A stretch of DNA of 64,000 bases from an uncultured Clostridium sp. (GTDB lineage Bacteria; Bacillota; Clostridia; Lachnospirales; Lachnospiraceae): the NCBI GenBank assembly GCA_900547035.1, contig URFM01000006.1, forward strand, positions 1 to 64,000. The letters run 5' to 3'. Below, in pieces: positions 42,754 to 50,871 of the stretch. Under the pieces are notes generated by a model that saw only the letters and a list, made by a program, of their open reading frames with translations, was not told where the DNA came from and searched no databases. Position 1 is the stretch's first letter, and each line of letters starts with the position of its first letter. A program made the translations under genes and the position numbers.

Positions 42754-43470
42754 ATGAAAAAACCTGTCATTGGCGTCACCCCTTCTCATGAGCCGGACAG
42801 CAGCGAAATCAATGTCCGTTTTTCCTACCTGGACGCTGTAGCTGCAGGAGGCGGCATTCCCCTGGTCTTTCCGCTGAAGCTGGAACAGGAGGATATTCTC
42901 CGTCTGGCTTCCCTGTGCGACGGCTTTCTTTTTACCGGCGGGCCGGATGTACACCCCTTCCGCTTTGGGGAGGACACCCATGAAAAATGCGGTAATGTAT
43001 CTCTTTACCGGGATTCCCTCGAACTGGCGCTGCTGAAAATTGCCATGGAGCAGAAAAAGCCCATTCTTGGCATCTGCCGGGGCATTCAGCTGATTAACGT
43101 AGGACTGGGAGGGGACCTCTATCAGGATCTCCCCTCCCAGTATCACCCGGACTTTCCCATTGCCCACCATCAGCCATTTCACTATACCACCTTTTCCCAT
43201 CAGGTGGATATCGTTCCCGGCACCAGGCTGTCCCAGCTGGCGGACGGCGCTTCCTCCATCCCGGTGAACAGCATGCACCACCAGGCCATCCGCCGCGTGG
43301 CTCCCTCCCTGAAGGTTTCCGCTTATTCCAGGGACCATCTGGTGGAGGCGGTGGAACTGCCGGATTATCCTTATCTGCTGGCTGTACAGTGGCATCCGGA
43401 ATTTCTCTGGCAGCAGGAGAAGACCTCCCGCTTGCTTTTCTCCAGTCTTGCTCAGGCCTGCCTCCTTTAA
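42754..43470 (+). CDS. Gamma-glutamyl-gamma-aminobutyrate hydrolase family (peptidase C26) protein
   Basis: The 238-residue class I glutamine amidotransferase-like hydrolase has the nucleophile Cys108 in ILGICRGIQLINV. The His/Glu pair is in VQWHPEFLW near the C-terminus. GGPDVHP and MHHQAIRR are typical of the PuuD-like C26 group, which removes gamma-glutamyl groups from polyamine or GABA conjugates. No other polyamine genes are nearby, so the substrate is open. TCAGGAGGC stands ahead of the start. It ends 13 bp from the convergent anti-sigma gene. Confidence 0.9.
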   Translation: MKKPVIGVTPSHEPDSSEINVRFSYLDAVAAGGGIPLVFPLKLEQEDILRLASLCDGFLFTGGPDVHPFRFGEDTHEKCGNVSLYRDSLELALLKIAMEQKKPILGICRGIQLINVGLGGDLYQDLPSQYHPDFPIAHHQPFHYTTFSHQVDIVPGTRLSQLADGASSIPVNSMHHQAIRRVAPSLKVSAYSRDHLVEAVELPDYPYLLAVQWHPEFLWQQEKTSRLLFSSLAQACLL

Positions 43471-43483
43471 GGGGGCAGCCACC

Positions 43484-44278
43484 CTACTGCCCGTTACCCC
43501 CGATAATCTCCTCAGCCATCTGAACCAGCTCCGCCGGGGTGATGGTACTGTCAAATATCATCAGTCCATAGGAAATCTCATCCGCCTGCCAATTCAGGGA
43601 CTGAATCTCACTGTCCTGCACTTCCGGGGAACCGTAGGAGATAATCAGCTCTCCCGCATCCATCTGGGCCTGCTCCTCCTCTGATACCTGATATTCCGGG
43701 GGGACAAAACGGTAATGCTCTTTGCTGTAAACCAGCCGGATTCCATTGTACTCAAAGGTTTCGTCTCCCACTCCATATCCTTCCGACTCCTGCATCTGCT
43801 CCATATCAATGGTCAGATCGGGCTGCCCCTCCTTTTGGTAAATCAAGTTCATCCCGGTCCATTCCTTTACAGCGTTTCCTTCCTCATCCTGGCCGGAAGC
43901 GTGAACCGGAAGGGCCGACTGGAAGGTATATCCATTGGAAAAGTTTTCCGGAATCTGCAGAGTCAGATTAAGCTCCTCTCCCATTTTCTGTGCTTCACTA
44001 TATTGATTTACAGCCTCTTTCCAGCTGCTGTGGGATTCAATTCCCACAATTCTCCCTGCCGCTATGGCCGTCACGCTTCCAACTACGCACACCGCTGCCG
44101 CTGTTACCAGCACTTTTTTCCAGCTCCATTTCTTCCTCATCCCTGTTTCCTCCTCTATCCTTCTATGAATCTTCCGGCAGGCCTGCTCCGTCTCTCCCTG
44201 AGAGACCTTTATCTCTCCTGCCCTCTCCTTCAACGCACCGCGAATCTGCTCGTCCCAAAACCGTTCCTGTCTGCTCAC
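43484..44278 (-). CDS. Putative membrane anti-sigma factor (DUF4367-like)
   Basis: The 264-residue protein has a cytoplasmic N-terminal part (about 1-58), one membrane helix (about 60-80, VLVTAAAVCVVGSVTAIAAG) and an extracytoplasmic domain. The domain contains LTLQIPENFSNGYTFQSA and, near the end, IMIFDSTITPAELVQMAEEII-like sequence common in DUF4367 proteins. It overlaps the ECF sigma factor gene by 4 bp (ATGA), so it most likely sequesters that sigma factor and releases it on an envelope signal. The exact anti-sigma family cannot be fixed by eye. Confidence 0.78.
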   Translation of the reverse strand: MSRQERFWDEQIRGALKERAGEIKVSQGETEQACRKIHRRIEEETGMRKKWSWKKVLVTAAAVCVVGSVTAIAAGRIVGIESHSSWKEAVNQYSEAQKMGEELNLTLQIPENFSNGYTFQSALPVHASGQDEEGNAVKEWTGMNLIYQKEGQPDLTIDMEQMQESEGYGVGDETFEYNGIRLVYSKEHYRFVPPEYQVSEEEQAQMDAGELIISYGSPEVQDSEIQSLNWQADEISYGLMIFDSTITPAELVQMAEEIIGGNGQ

Positions 44279-44841
44279 AGCAATGCCTCCTTCCCAAATC
44301 CGTCGCTGTTCTCCTTCAGGAGCAGCCGCAGCCGGCTCCTGGCCGTATGCAGCCGCGATTTTACTGTTCCTTCCAGACAGCCGCAGACCTTGGCAATTTC
44401 CTTTGTTCCCATACCGTTGAAATAGTAGAGCACCAGCGCCGTTCTCTGTTTGGGCGGCAATTCACGGATAGCCTGATACAGCTGCCTGTTCCTGGAATCC
44501 TGAATGACCGTTTCCAGCACGGACGGCGACTGTGGTTCCTGCTCTCCAAAGATTTCCTCCGCCGGCTGCTCTCTCCTGGATTTTCTGCACACCCTCCAGG
44601 CTTCTCTGGTAAGGGTCTTAAAAAGCCACCGTTCAAAGCAGGCCGGTTCCTGTATCTTTTTGCGGTTTAAATAGCAGATTACAAAGGTTTCCTGCACAAT
44701 GTCCTGACTGTCGGCTTCATTTCCGGAAATCAGATACGCCATGCGAAGAGTTTTTTCATAATAATACCTTACCAGCTGGTCAAAGGCCTCCTGGTCCCCT
44801 TCCTTCATGCGGCGGACCAGCTCCTCTGTCTCTCTCTCCAA
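44275..44841 (-). CDS. ECF-type RNA polymerase sigma factor
   Basis: The 188-residue sigma-70 family protein has region 2 at about 20-90 (EAFDQLVRYYYEKTLRMAYLISGNEADSQDIVQETFVICY, then WLFKTLTREAWR). Region 4 lies at about 118-172 (YQAIRELPPKQRTALVLYYFNGMGTKEIAKVCGCLEGTVKSRLHTARSRL). Regions 1 and 3 are absent, as in extracytoplasmic-function sigma factors. It is co-transcribed with its membrane partner. The regulon is unknown. A three-copy tandem repeat starts 27 bp upstream, in the promoter region of this gene. Confidence 0.93.
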   Translation of the reverse strand: MERETEELVRRMKEGDQEAFDQLVRYYYEKTLRMAYLISGNEADSQDIVQETFVICYLNRKKIQEPACFERWLFKTLTREAWRVCRKSRREQPAEEIFGEQEPQSPSVLETVIQDSRNRQLYQAIRELPPKQRTALVLYYFNGMGTKEIAKVCGCLEGTVKSRLHTARSRLRLLLKENSDGFGKEALL

Positions 44842-44867
44842 CGTTTTTCCTCCTTTCCGGTAATAAA

Positions 44868-45055
44868 ACCCATCCGGGTCCCCAGTAATACATGCCCTTT
44901 CGGGCGGGTGCGCTTTGCGCTATTCGGTATACCCACTCGGGTACACCGTAATGCATGCCCTTTCGGGCGGGTGCGCTTTGCGCTATTCGGTATACCCATT
45001 CGGGTACCCCGTAATACATGCCCTCCGGGCGGGAGCGCTTCGCGCTATTCGGTAT
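44868..45055. repeat. Three tandem copies of a 63-bp hairpin repeat
   Basis: Units begin at 44868, 44931 and 44994 (63, 63 and 62 bp) and are over 85% alike by eye. Each contains three tiny hairpins: ACCC..CGGGT, GCCCTTTCGGGC and GCGCTTTGCGC (the last unit has CCCTCCGGG and GCGCTTCGCGC). CTATTCGGTAT then closes the unit. Because 63 is a multiple of three, open frames run through it on both strands, but these are repeats of 21 codons without ribosome sites. It lies in the 378-bp gap between the sigma factor and AbiE genes. Confidence 0.9.
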
Positions 45056-45165
45056 ACCTGCTATATAGAGGAGTCTTTCGGGGAAATGGTTCATTTTTTT
45101 GAATAGAAAAATGCAAAGTACCGGTGTTTTCCTGCCGATGCTTTGCACACAAAGTTTTTAAGGTA

Positions 45166-45208
45166 TTTACTTTCATGCTAATATCATTTATAATATTAGT
45201 ATGAAAGT
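45166..45208 (+). promoter_or_regulatory. AbiE promoter covered by an inverted-repeat operator
   Basis: TTTACT (45166-45171) and TATAAT (45189-45194) are 17 bp apart. The inverted repeat ACTTTCATGCTAATAT (45169-45184) / ATATTAGTATGAAAGT (45193-45208) matches at 15 of 16 positions and spans the whole promoter. AbiEi antitoxins bind such repeats to repress their operon. Confidence 0.75.
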
Positions 45209-45219
45209 TAGGTGAGAAA

Positions 45220-45813
45220 ATGAATCAATACAAACAACTGGACCATCTTCTGGAAAGCCAAAATGGGCTGCTGCGCACGGAGCAAGCTATGTCTGCCGGA
45301 ATTACAAAGCCTGTTTTTTATAATTATGTGCATTCCAAGGAGTTGGAACGCGTGGCACATGGAATATATCTTTCCAAAGATGCCTGGGTAGATTCCATGT
45401 ATCTGCTGCATCTTCGATTCTCACATGCTGTGTTTTCCCATGAAACGGCGCTGTTCTTCCATGACCTGACAGACCGTGAGCCACTGCAATATACGGTCAC
45501 TGTAAAAACCGGATATAATCCAACTAATCTGAAAGAAGAAGGAGTGCAGGTTTTTACCATCAAGGTGGAATTGCATGAGGTTGGTTTAACAACATTGCAA
45601 ACTCCTTTTGGTCATGATGTTCCGGTTTACAATATGGAACGAACCATTTGCGACCTGCTTCGGAGCCGCAGCCGCATCGAGAAACAAGCTATTCGGGACG
45701 CACTGAGAATCTATGCCAGCCGACGAAACAAAAATTTACGGACACTGATGCGCTATGCAGAGTTGTTCCGGGTTGAGAAAATTTTACGACCGTATTTGGA
45801 GGTGCTTTTATGA
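45220..45813 (+). CDS. abiEi: AbiEi-type antitoxin (type IV toxin-antitoxin)
   Basis: The 197-residue protein has an N-terminal winged-helix domain (about 1-60: QYKQLDHLLESQNGLLRTEQAMSAGITKPVFYNYV...LERVAHGIYL). A C-terminal antitoxin domain contains MERTICDLLRSRSRIEKQAIRDALRIYA. In studied AbiE systems it both represses the operon and counteracts the AbiEii nucleotidyltransferase without stable binding. The gene overlaps abiEii by 4 bp. Its base composition is lower in GC than the flanking genes, consistent with transfer as a defence or stabilisation module. The operator over its promoter supports autoregulation. Confidence 0.9.
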   Translation: MNQYKQLDHLLESQNGLLRTEQAMSAGITKPVFYNYVHSKELERVAHGIYLSKDAWVDSMYLLHLRFSHAVFSHETALFFHDLTDREPLQYTVTVKTGYNPTNLKEEGVQVFTIKVELHEVGLTTLQTPFGHDVPVYNMERTICDLLRSRSRIEKQAIRDALRIYASRRNKNLRTLMRYAELFRVEKILRPYLEVLL

Positions 45814-46652
45814 TTAAAACGGCAAAGCAGCTGAAAGATTTGATTCGCAACCTGTCCAGGAAAAATGCTGCGAATGCGCAAATTCTGATGCGAAATTACA
45901 TGATGGAGCGGTTTCTGGAACGTATCTCCCTATCAAAGTATAAAGACAAATTTATCCTTAAAGGCGGTATGCTGGTAGCCGCAATGGTAGGCATGAATGT
46001 CCGCTCCACGATGGATATGGATGCGACCATCAAGGGTATCGACATCAATATAGATAATGCAAAAAAACTAATATCCGAAATTATTGCCGTTCCTCTTGAT
46101 GACGGTGTTACTTTCCAGGTAAAAAACATCTCTGAAATTATGGATGAAGCAGAATATCCAGGAGTTCGTGTTACAATGACAACTTTTTTTGATAATGTAA
46201 GAACGCCTTTGAAAATCGACATCTCTACCGGAGATATAATTACTCCCGGAGAAGTGCAGTACAGCTTCAAACTCATGCTGGAAAATCGGTCAATTGATAT
46301 TTTAGCCTATAATCTGGAAACTGTGCTGGCAGAAAAATTGGAAACCATCATCACCAGAGCTACGGCCAATACGCGCATGAGAGATTTCTATGATATTTCC
46401 ATTTTAGGGCAGATGTATGGAAATACTTTAAACCAAAAATTGCTCCACGATGCTTTATTGGCTACTGCACAAAAACGAGGAACGGAAAAGTATCTTATGG
46501 AAGCTATCGAAGTCTTTGATGAAGTGGGAAACAGCCCGCTCATGCAGAGTCTTTGGACAGCCTATCAAAAGAAATTTTCCTATGCCGCAGACTTATCCTG
46601 GAGTACCGTTATGGCAGCAGTTTGCGAGCTGTATTCTTCCTGTCAGAAGTAG
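45810..46652 (+). CDS. abiEii: AbiEii/AbiGii-family nucleotidyltransferase toxin
   Basis: The 280-residue protein has the DUF1814 nucleotidyltransferase motifs in order: KFILKGGMLVAA (GG motif, about 50-61), RSTMDMDAT (metal-binding Asp pair near 70-76), a third acidic strand LKIDIS and the LAEKLETI helix with RDFYDI. Related toxins add nucleotides to tRNA or bind GTP and halt growth on phage infection. The pair is complete and all visible motifs are intact, so it may be functional. AbiE can act in abortive infection or in maintenance of mobile DNA. It is flanked by a tandem repeat on the left and housekeeping genes on the right, with no mobility genes. Confidence 0.92.
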   Translation: MIKTAKQLKDLIRNLSRKNAANAQILMRNYMMERFLERISLSKYKDKFILKGGMLVAAMVGMNVRSTMDMDATIKGIDINIDNAKKLISEIIAVPLDDGVTFQVKNISEIMDEAEYPGVRVTMTTFFDNVRTPLKIDISTGDIITPGEVQYSFKLMLENRSIDILAYNLETVLAEKLETIITRATANTRMRDFYDISILGQMYGNTLNQKLLHDALLATAQKRGTEKYLMEAIEVFDEVGNSPLMQSLWTAYQKKFSYAADLSWSTVMAAVCELYSSCQK

Positions 46653-46680
46653 AATTTTTCTAAAAATCGTATACCATACC

Positions 46681-46938
46681 TTACCCCTCCAACACCTCCC
46701 CCAAATCCAACGTCTTCGTCCCGTCCTCCCGTATAAAGCAAGGAATACCCAGTGTCTCCGTTCCTCTAAAATTTTCGTACATCGGAGAGGTATCCCGCAT
46801 CATCAGATACTCCCGTAAATCGCTGTGGCAAGACAGGATATCCTTATAAGTCACCTTAAATCCTGCCTCCACCAGCTTATTCACCGCGTAAATCGTATCC
46901 GGACAAAGATGGCTGCCCATCACCGTAATCTTTCTCAT
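46681..46938 (-). CDS. Glutaredoxin-like small protein
   Basis: The 85-residue protein with thioredoxin-like fold starts ITVMGSHLCPDTIYAVNKLVEAG. The CPDT sequence at the active site has one Cys only, as in monothiol glutaredoxin-like proteins. Later GTETLGIPCFIREDG carries the cis-Pro expected of the fold, and TLDLGEVL closes it. It probably acts in thiol redox exchange; the partner is unknown. The ATG at 46938 is used because the fold begins there; the frame is open ten codons upstream within the preceding gene. It is the last gene behind oleate hydratase and a zinc-ribbon protein. Confidence 0.75.
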   Translation of the reverse strand: MRKITVMGSHLCPDTIYAVNKLVEAGFKVTYKDILSCHSDLREYLMMRDTSPMYENFRGTETLGIPCFIREDGTKTLDLGEVLEG

Positions 46939-46949
46939 ATCTCTCCTCC

Positions 46950-47336
46950 TCAAAACCGCTCCCCGCACTTTGGGCAGTATTCGAAATCCTCAAAGGTCTC
47001 GTAACCGCAGCGGCTGCAGTGCTTTTTCATCCTGCCGTAGGTCCCGCTTCCGTCGCCGCCCTGGACCAGGGTCAAATCCTCCGGTCGGATTTCCACATCC
47101 TGACCCGCCAGAATCTTCTGGCCCACTTCCTTTTCCAGGCTGTAAACCGCGCCGCAGCAGGTCATCCGCACGTAGAACTGCCGGTTCCATTTAAACAGAG
47201 GGATGAAAAAAAAGCTGAAATAGGTGTAGGTCATTATCACCTCATACCGTCCATACCGCCCGCAGCAGCCGCAGATTACGGTTCTCACGTAGTCCAGGAT
47301 TTTCCGTCCCTGGCTGATTCCTCCAATAAAAATCAC
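46950..47336 (-). CDS. Zinc-ribbon protein of unknown function
   Basis: The 128-residue protein has three CxxC-type pairs. CGCC and CC near residues 22-60 may form one metal site. The C-terminal CSRCGYETFEDFEYCPKCGERF is a clear zinc ribbon. A hydrophobic stretch TYFSFFFIPLFKWNRQFYV lies between. The N-terminus with two separated Cys pairs around a hydrophobic core is seen in zinc-ribbon family proteins of Firmicutes, but I cannot assign a function. It sits between ohyA and the glutaredoxin-like gene, 33 bp after the former. Confidence 0.7.
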   Translation of the reverse strand: MIFIGGISQGRKILDYVRTVICGCCGRYGRYEVIMTYTYFSFFFIPLFKWNRQFYVRMTCCGAVYSLEKEVGQKILAGQDVEIRPEDLTLVQGGDGSGTYGRMKKHCSRCGYETFEDFEYCPKCGERF

Positions 47337-47369
47337 AGGCTCTCCTCCTTTGTACCCGACATTCCTTCA

Positions 47370-49130
47370 TCAGGTCATAGCCTTTTTCAGCGCCCGGAGA
47401 ATCACCTTCAGCCGCCGGTTGTAGGGAGTGACCGGACAAATAGGCGTATTGACCCCCATAAGGGTGTAAACCGCCATGCGGGCCGAGCGCACGGAGTATT
47501 CCTCCGTAAATACCATGTCCTTAGGAATCTCCACAAACTGGCCCACCAGGGCAAAATTCTTGGACCCGGCCGGAACCACCCTGGGACGGTCGGTGTAGCG
47601 CCTGGGTTCAAACTGGGCGTTTACCACCGGCATGTAGCAGGGAATCACATTAATCACGGTTTCCATCAGCTGAGCAATCTCCTCTTCGGAAATGTGCAGG
47701 TGATGGAGATATTCCAGCAGGATTTCCTGTCCCGTGCAGTCTCTCATCGGCTTCTTTACATAGTCCCCATCTGCCTGGATATAAAGCCCATATCCCCAAA
47801 AGCAGGTTACCTCCTGAGGCTGATTGGCAAAATGGGGCTGGGCCGCCACTACGCTGCTGAGCAGCCAGGCGGAATCCTTAAAGGTCATCAGAGCGCCGCT
47901 TCCGGGAATATTTCCGGTAAAATTCTCAATGGCTTTCAGCAGTTGGTCTCCCCGGCAGGTAACGGTAAAGCTCATCCAGGCCGTTTCATGAGGCTTTGAG
48001 AAAAAGCTCTCCGGATTACCCAGCTCCGAATGCTTAGCCGCCGCTTTAGACCAAAGTTTAGCGCTGATGAAAGGCTCCTCTTTCCTGGGAATCGCCGCAT
48101 CAAAATCTCCCAGCATCGCTCCGTCTGTCATGGAGCCGCCCGTCATAATACAGATATCCCCTTCCTTCAGCTCCCGGATGTCATGGATATAACGAGCCTC
48201 TCCCTCCGCCTGTTCCCCATTGTCCCGTTTCAGGTAGAGAGCCTTTACCGTCAGACCCGGGCCGGGTGCAAAATCCAGGTCCGTCACCTGACAGTTTTTC
48301 TCAAAGCGGACTCCTGCCTGGCGCAGATACTCCTCCAGGGGACGGATTACGCTGTCATACTGGTTCAGAGGAGTTCTGGTCACTCCCTCCAGAGTCTCAA
48401 TCCGACTGAACTCGAAAATCATCCGGTTCAGATAACGGCGGAATTCAAAAGCGCTGCTCCATTTCTGGAAGGCAAAAGTGGTCTGCCACATATACCAGAA
48501 ATTTGTAGTAAAGAAATGGGGCGTTTCCTTAAACCAGTCCTGAATGGTCAGATTGTCCAGCCGCTTCTCATCTGTCAGAAGAAGCTTCAGAAGGGCCAGA
48601 CGGTCCTGATTGTCAAAGCCCATGGAGGATACATCCAAAATCGTTCCATCCCGGTTTACCAGTCTGGCTTTCGCATGGGTGGGATGGGCATGGTCGAAAT
48701 TCAATATTTCCTCCGTAACGCTGCGGCCCGGGTTGGTAAGGGACGGAATGGAGGAGAAAAGTTCCCAGAAATTCTCATAGGTTTCCTCGTTCAGCATGCG
48801 GCCGCCCCGGCACACAAAACCGTTTCGGGAATCCCCGCTTCCGTCATTGCTTCCGCCCAGCACGCCCAAGCCTTCATAGATCGTAATATGGCTGCCGGGG
48901 AACTTGCAGTCCCGGACCAGATAAGCCGCCGCCGCCATGGAAGCCAGACCGCCGCCGATGAGATAGGCCTGCCGGTCCCCATAGTCCCGGTTGTTCATCA
49001 CCGCTTCTTCGATCGAGCGGATTCGGGAGGCTTCCTGCTGTTTCTGCTGGTCCCGCATCCGTTTTAATACTACGCCAGCGGCTGCTGCCGCCGCCGCCGC
49101 TGTAAGAATTTTTCCTGCTTTTCGTTTCAT
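47370..49130 (-). CDS. ohyA: Oleate hydratase (MCRA family)
   Basis: The 586-residue FAD enzyme adds water to the cis-9 double bond of oleic or linoleic acid, giving 10-hydroxy fatty acids. The FAD site is IGGGLASMAAAAYLVRD (about 58-74) and EGLGVLGGSNDGSGDSRNGFVCRGGRM contains the catalytic-region Glu and the flexible GSNDG loop. NFDHAHPTHAKARL is also a family block. Unusually the first 43 residues are a basic, Ala-rich helix (KRKAGKILTAAAAAAAAG) followed by a charged segment, which could tether it to the membrane. In gut bacteria the reaction detoxifies unsaturated fatty acids. Two small thiol/zinc proteins follow. Confidence 0.93.
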   Translation of the reverse strand: MKRKAGKILTAAAAAAAAGVVLKRMRDQQKQQEASRIRSIEEAVMNNRDYGDRQAYLIGGGLASMAAAAYLVRDCKFPGSHITIYEGLGVLGGSNDGSGDSRNGFVCRGGRMLNEETYENFWELFSSIPSLTNPGRSVTEEILNFDHAHPTHAKARLVNRDGTILDVSSMGFDNQDRLALLKLLLTDEKRLDNLTIQDWFKETPHFFTTNFWYMWQTTFAFQKWSSAFEFRRYLNRMIFEFSRIETLEGVTRTPLNQYDSVIRPLEEYLRQAGVRFEKNCQVTDLDFAPGPGLTVKALYLKRDNGEQAEGEARYIHDIRELKEGDICIMTGGSMTDGAMLGDFDAAIPRKEEPFISAKLWSKAAAKHSELGNPESFFSKPHETAWMSFTVTCRGDQLLKAIENFTGNIPGSGALMTFKDSAWLLSSVVAAQPHFANQPQEVTCFWGYGLYIQADGDYVKKPMRDCTGQEILLEYLHHLHISEEEIAQLMETVINVIPCYMPVVNAQFEPRRYTDRPRVVPAGSKNFALVGQFVEIPKDMVFTEEYSVRSARMAVYTLMGVNTPICPVTPYNRRLKVILRALKKAMT

Positions 49131-49200
49131 CCTGCCGCTTCCTTTCCGGACATGTTCTGATATGCCCCTTCTTCAAAAGTATTTCCAGCTTCCGGCCCTT

Positions 49201-50073
49201 TCAGCCGCTCAGAGCTGAAAAATAATCCGACAATGCCCCAAACTGCTCCAGGGTCAGGGCTTCTCCACGAACCGTCGCTCCCAATCCCAGGCTCCCGATG
49301 GCCTGCCCAATCTGCTCCTTTGTATAGGAAAGCTCCGGGCTGTTGTTCAGACTGTTCTGCAGGGTTTTCCGCCGCTGGTTAAAGGAAGCGCGGATGAGCC
49401 GGAACATCAGCTTCTCATCCTTCACCTTTACCGGCGGCTCCTTGTGTCTCGTCAGCCGGATTACGGCGGAACCAACATTGGGACGGGGGATAAAACAATT
49501 GGGAGGCACATTGGCCACAATATAAGGGCTGGCATAGTACTGGACCGCCAGTGACAGGGCTCCGTAGTCTTTGGAACCGGGACCTGCCTGCATCCGGTCC
49601 GCCACCTCCTTTTGCACCATCACCGTAATATTGTCAACCGGGACCTGCTGTTCAAACAGGCTCATGATAATCGGCGTTGTAATATAGTAGGGGAGGTTTG
49701 CCACCACCTTGATGGGCCTTCCCTGGTTGTACTCCTTTGCCAGGCCTTCCATGTCCACCTTGAGGATGTCCTCATTGATTACCGTCACATTGGGATAATC
49801 TTTTAGGGTTTCCTCCAGAATGGGGATTAAGTTGGAGTCAATCTCCACCGCCACCACCTGGCGGGCATTTTCCGCCAGATACTGGGTCAACGTCCCAATG
49901 CCTGGGCCGATTTCCAGTACGCAGTCATCCTTCGAGATCTGGGCCGCCGCGATAATCTTGTCCAGCACATGGGGATCAATGAGGAAATTCTGGCCGAATT
50001 TTTTCTGGAAGGCGAACTGGTATTTCTGGATCACCTGAATCGTTTCCTTTGGATTGCTTAATTTATGTTTCAT
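49201..50073 (-). CDS. rsmA: 16S rRNA dimethyladenosine methyltransferase
   Basis: The 290-residue enzyme dimethylates two adjacent adenines near the 3' end of 16S rRNA, and its loss gives kasugamycin resistance. Visible are KKFGQNFLIDPHVLDKII, the SAM motif VLEIGPGIGTLTQYLAE, and the catalytic NLPYYITTPIIM. The length matches RsmA/KsgA. It lies 13 bp after tatD in the usual Firmicute order. Confidence 0.97.
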   Translation of the reverse strand: MKHKLSNPKETIQVIQKYQFAFQKKFGQNFLIDPHVLDKIIAAAQISKDDCVLEIGPGIGTLTQYLAENARQVVAVEIDSNLIPILEETLKDYPNVTVINEDILKVDMEGLAKEYNQGRPIKVVANLPYYITTPIIMSLFEQQVPVDNITVMVQKEVADRMQAGPGSKDYGALSLAVQYYASPYIVANVPPNCFIPRPNVGSAVIRLTRHKEPPVKVKDEKLMFRLIRASFNQRRKTLQNSLNNSPELSYTKEQIGQAIGSLGLGATVRGEALTLEQFGALSDYFSALSG

Positions 50074-50086
50074 TTTCTCCTCCCTC

Positions 50087-50869
50087 TCAGTCAGCGGTCC
50101 GGGGAATACGATACAGTTTCAAGGCATTCTCCCATGCCGCCTCCTCCACTTCCCCGGCAGTAATCCCTTTCAGCTGGGAAATCACCTCCACCACAAAAGG
50201 CAAATTCAGGGAGGAATTGCGTTTCCCCCGGTTAGGAACCGGAGCCAGGTAAGGGCAGTCCGTTTCCAGAACCAGCCGGTCCAGAGGCATATACTCCACC
50301 ACTTCCTTCAGCTTCTTCGCATTCTTGAAGGTAACCACGCCGCCGATTCCCAGATAGAAGCCCATATTCAGGTATTCTCTGGCCATCTCCTTAGAATAGG
50401 AAAAGCAGTGGATTACACCGCCCAGCTCCCCCGCCTTTTCCTCCTTCATAATATCCAATGTATCTTTCGCCCCATCACGGCTGTGGATTACCACCGGCAA
50501 ATTCAGCTCCCTGGCCAGGTCCAACTGGCTGCGAAACCATTTCTGCTGGGTCATATGGTCCGGCTCCTCCCAGTAATAGTCCAGACCAATCTCTCCCACC
50601 GCCACAATCCGGGGATGGCTCTTTAATGCCTGCCTCAGCCAGTCCAGTCCCTCCTGGGTCAACTGGGCCGTTTCGCTGGGATGGACTCCCAAACAGCCGT
50701 ACATCCAGGGGTAGCGCCGCACCAGCTCCAGGGTGGTTTCGCAGCTTTTTAAGCTTGCTCCTATATTGGCCACCGCCCCGATTCCGGCAGCTGCCAGGCT
50801 GTCAAGCAACTCCCCCCGGTCCGGGTCAAAGGCCTCGTCGTCATAATGAGCATGAGTATCAAAAATCAT
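50087..50869 (-). CDS. tatD: TatD-family metal-dependent deoxyribonuclease
   Basis: The 260-residue TIM-barrel hydrolase has metal ligands in FDTHAHYDDEAFDPDR, VAVGEIGLDYYWE, LPVVIHSRDG, GVIHCFSY and LVLETDCPYLAP. TatD/YcfH enzymes act as 3'-5' DNA exonucleases or D-aminoacyl-tRNA hydrolase-like enzymes. The ATG at 50869 begins the barrel; the open frame upstream overlaps the TraX-like gene and is not needed. It is coupled to the TraX-like gene upstream and rsmA downstream. Confidence 0.93.
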   Translation of the reverse strand: MIFDTHAHYDDEAFDPDRGELLDSLAAAGIGAVANIGASLKSCETTLELVRRYPWMYGCLGVHPSETAQLTQEGLDWLRQALKSHPRIVAVGEIGLDYYWEEPDHMTQQKWFRSQLDLARELNLPVVIHSRDGAKDTLDIMKEEKAGELGGVIHCFSYSKEMAREYLNMGFYLGIGGVVTFKNAKKLKEVVEYMPLDRLVLETDCPYLAPVPNRGKRNSSLNLPFVVEVISQLKGITAGEVEEAAWENALKLYRIPRTAD

Positions 50870-50871
50870 CG

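Noticed and set aside
44868..45055. Three regularly spaced repeats considered as a CRISPR array
   Set aside because: The whole 63-bp unit is conserved with no unique spacers, and no cas genes are present; it is a tandem repeat.
44780..45148. Open frame with a 21-residue repeat through the tandem array
   Set aside because: The unit is 63 bp so frames stay open on both strands; no ribosome site and overlap with the sigma factor gene.
47019..49067. Long plus-strand frames opposite oleate hydratase and the zinc-ribbon gene
   Set aside because: Antisense frames over confidently identified genes, without family resemblance.
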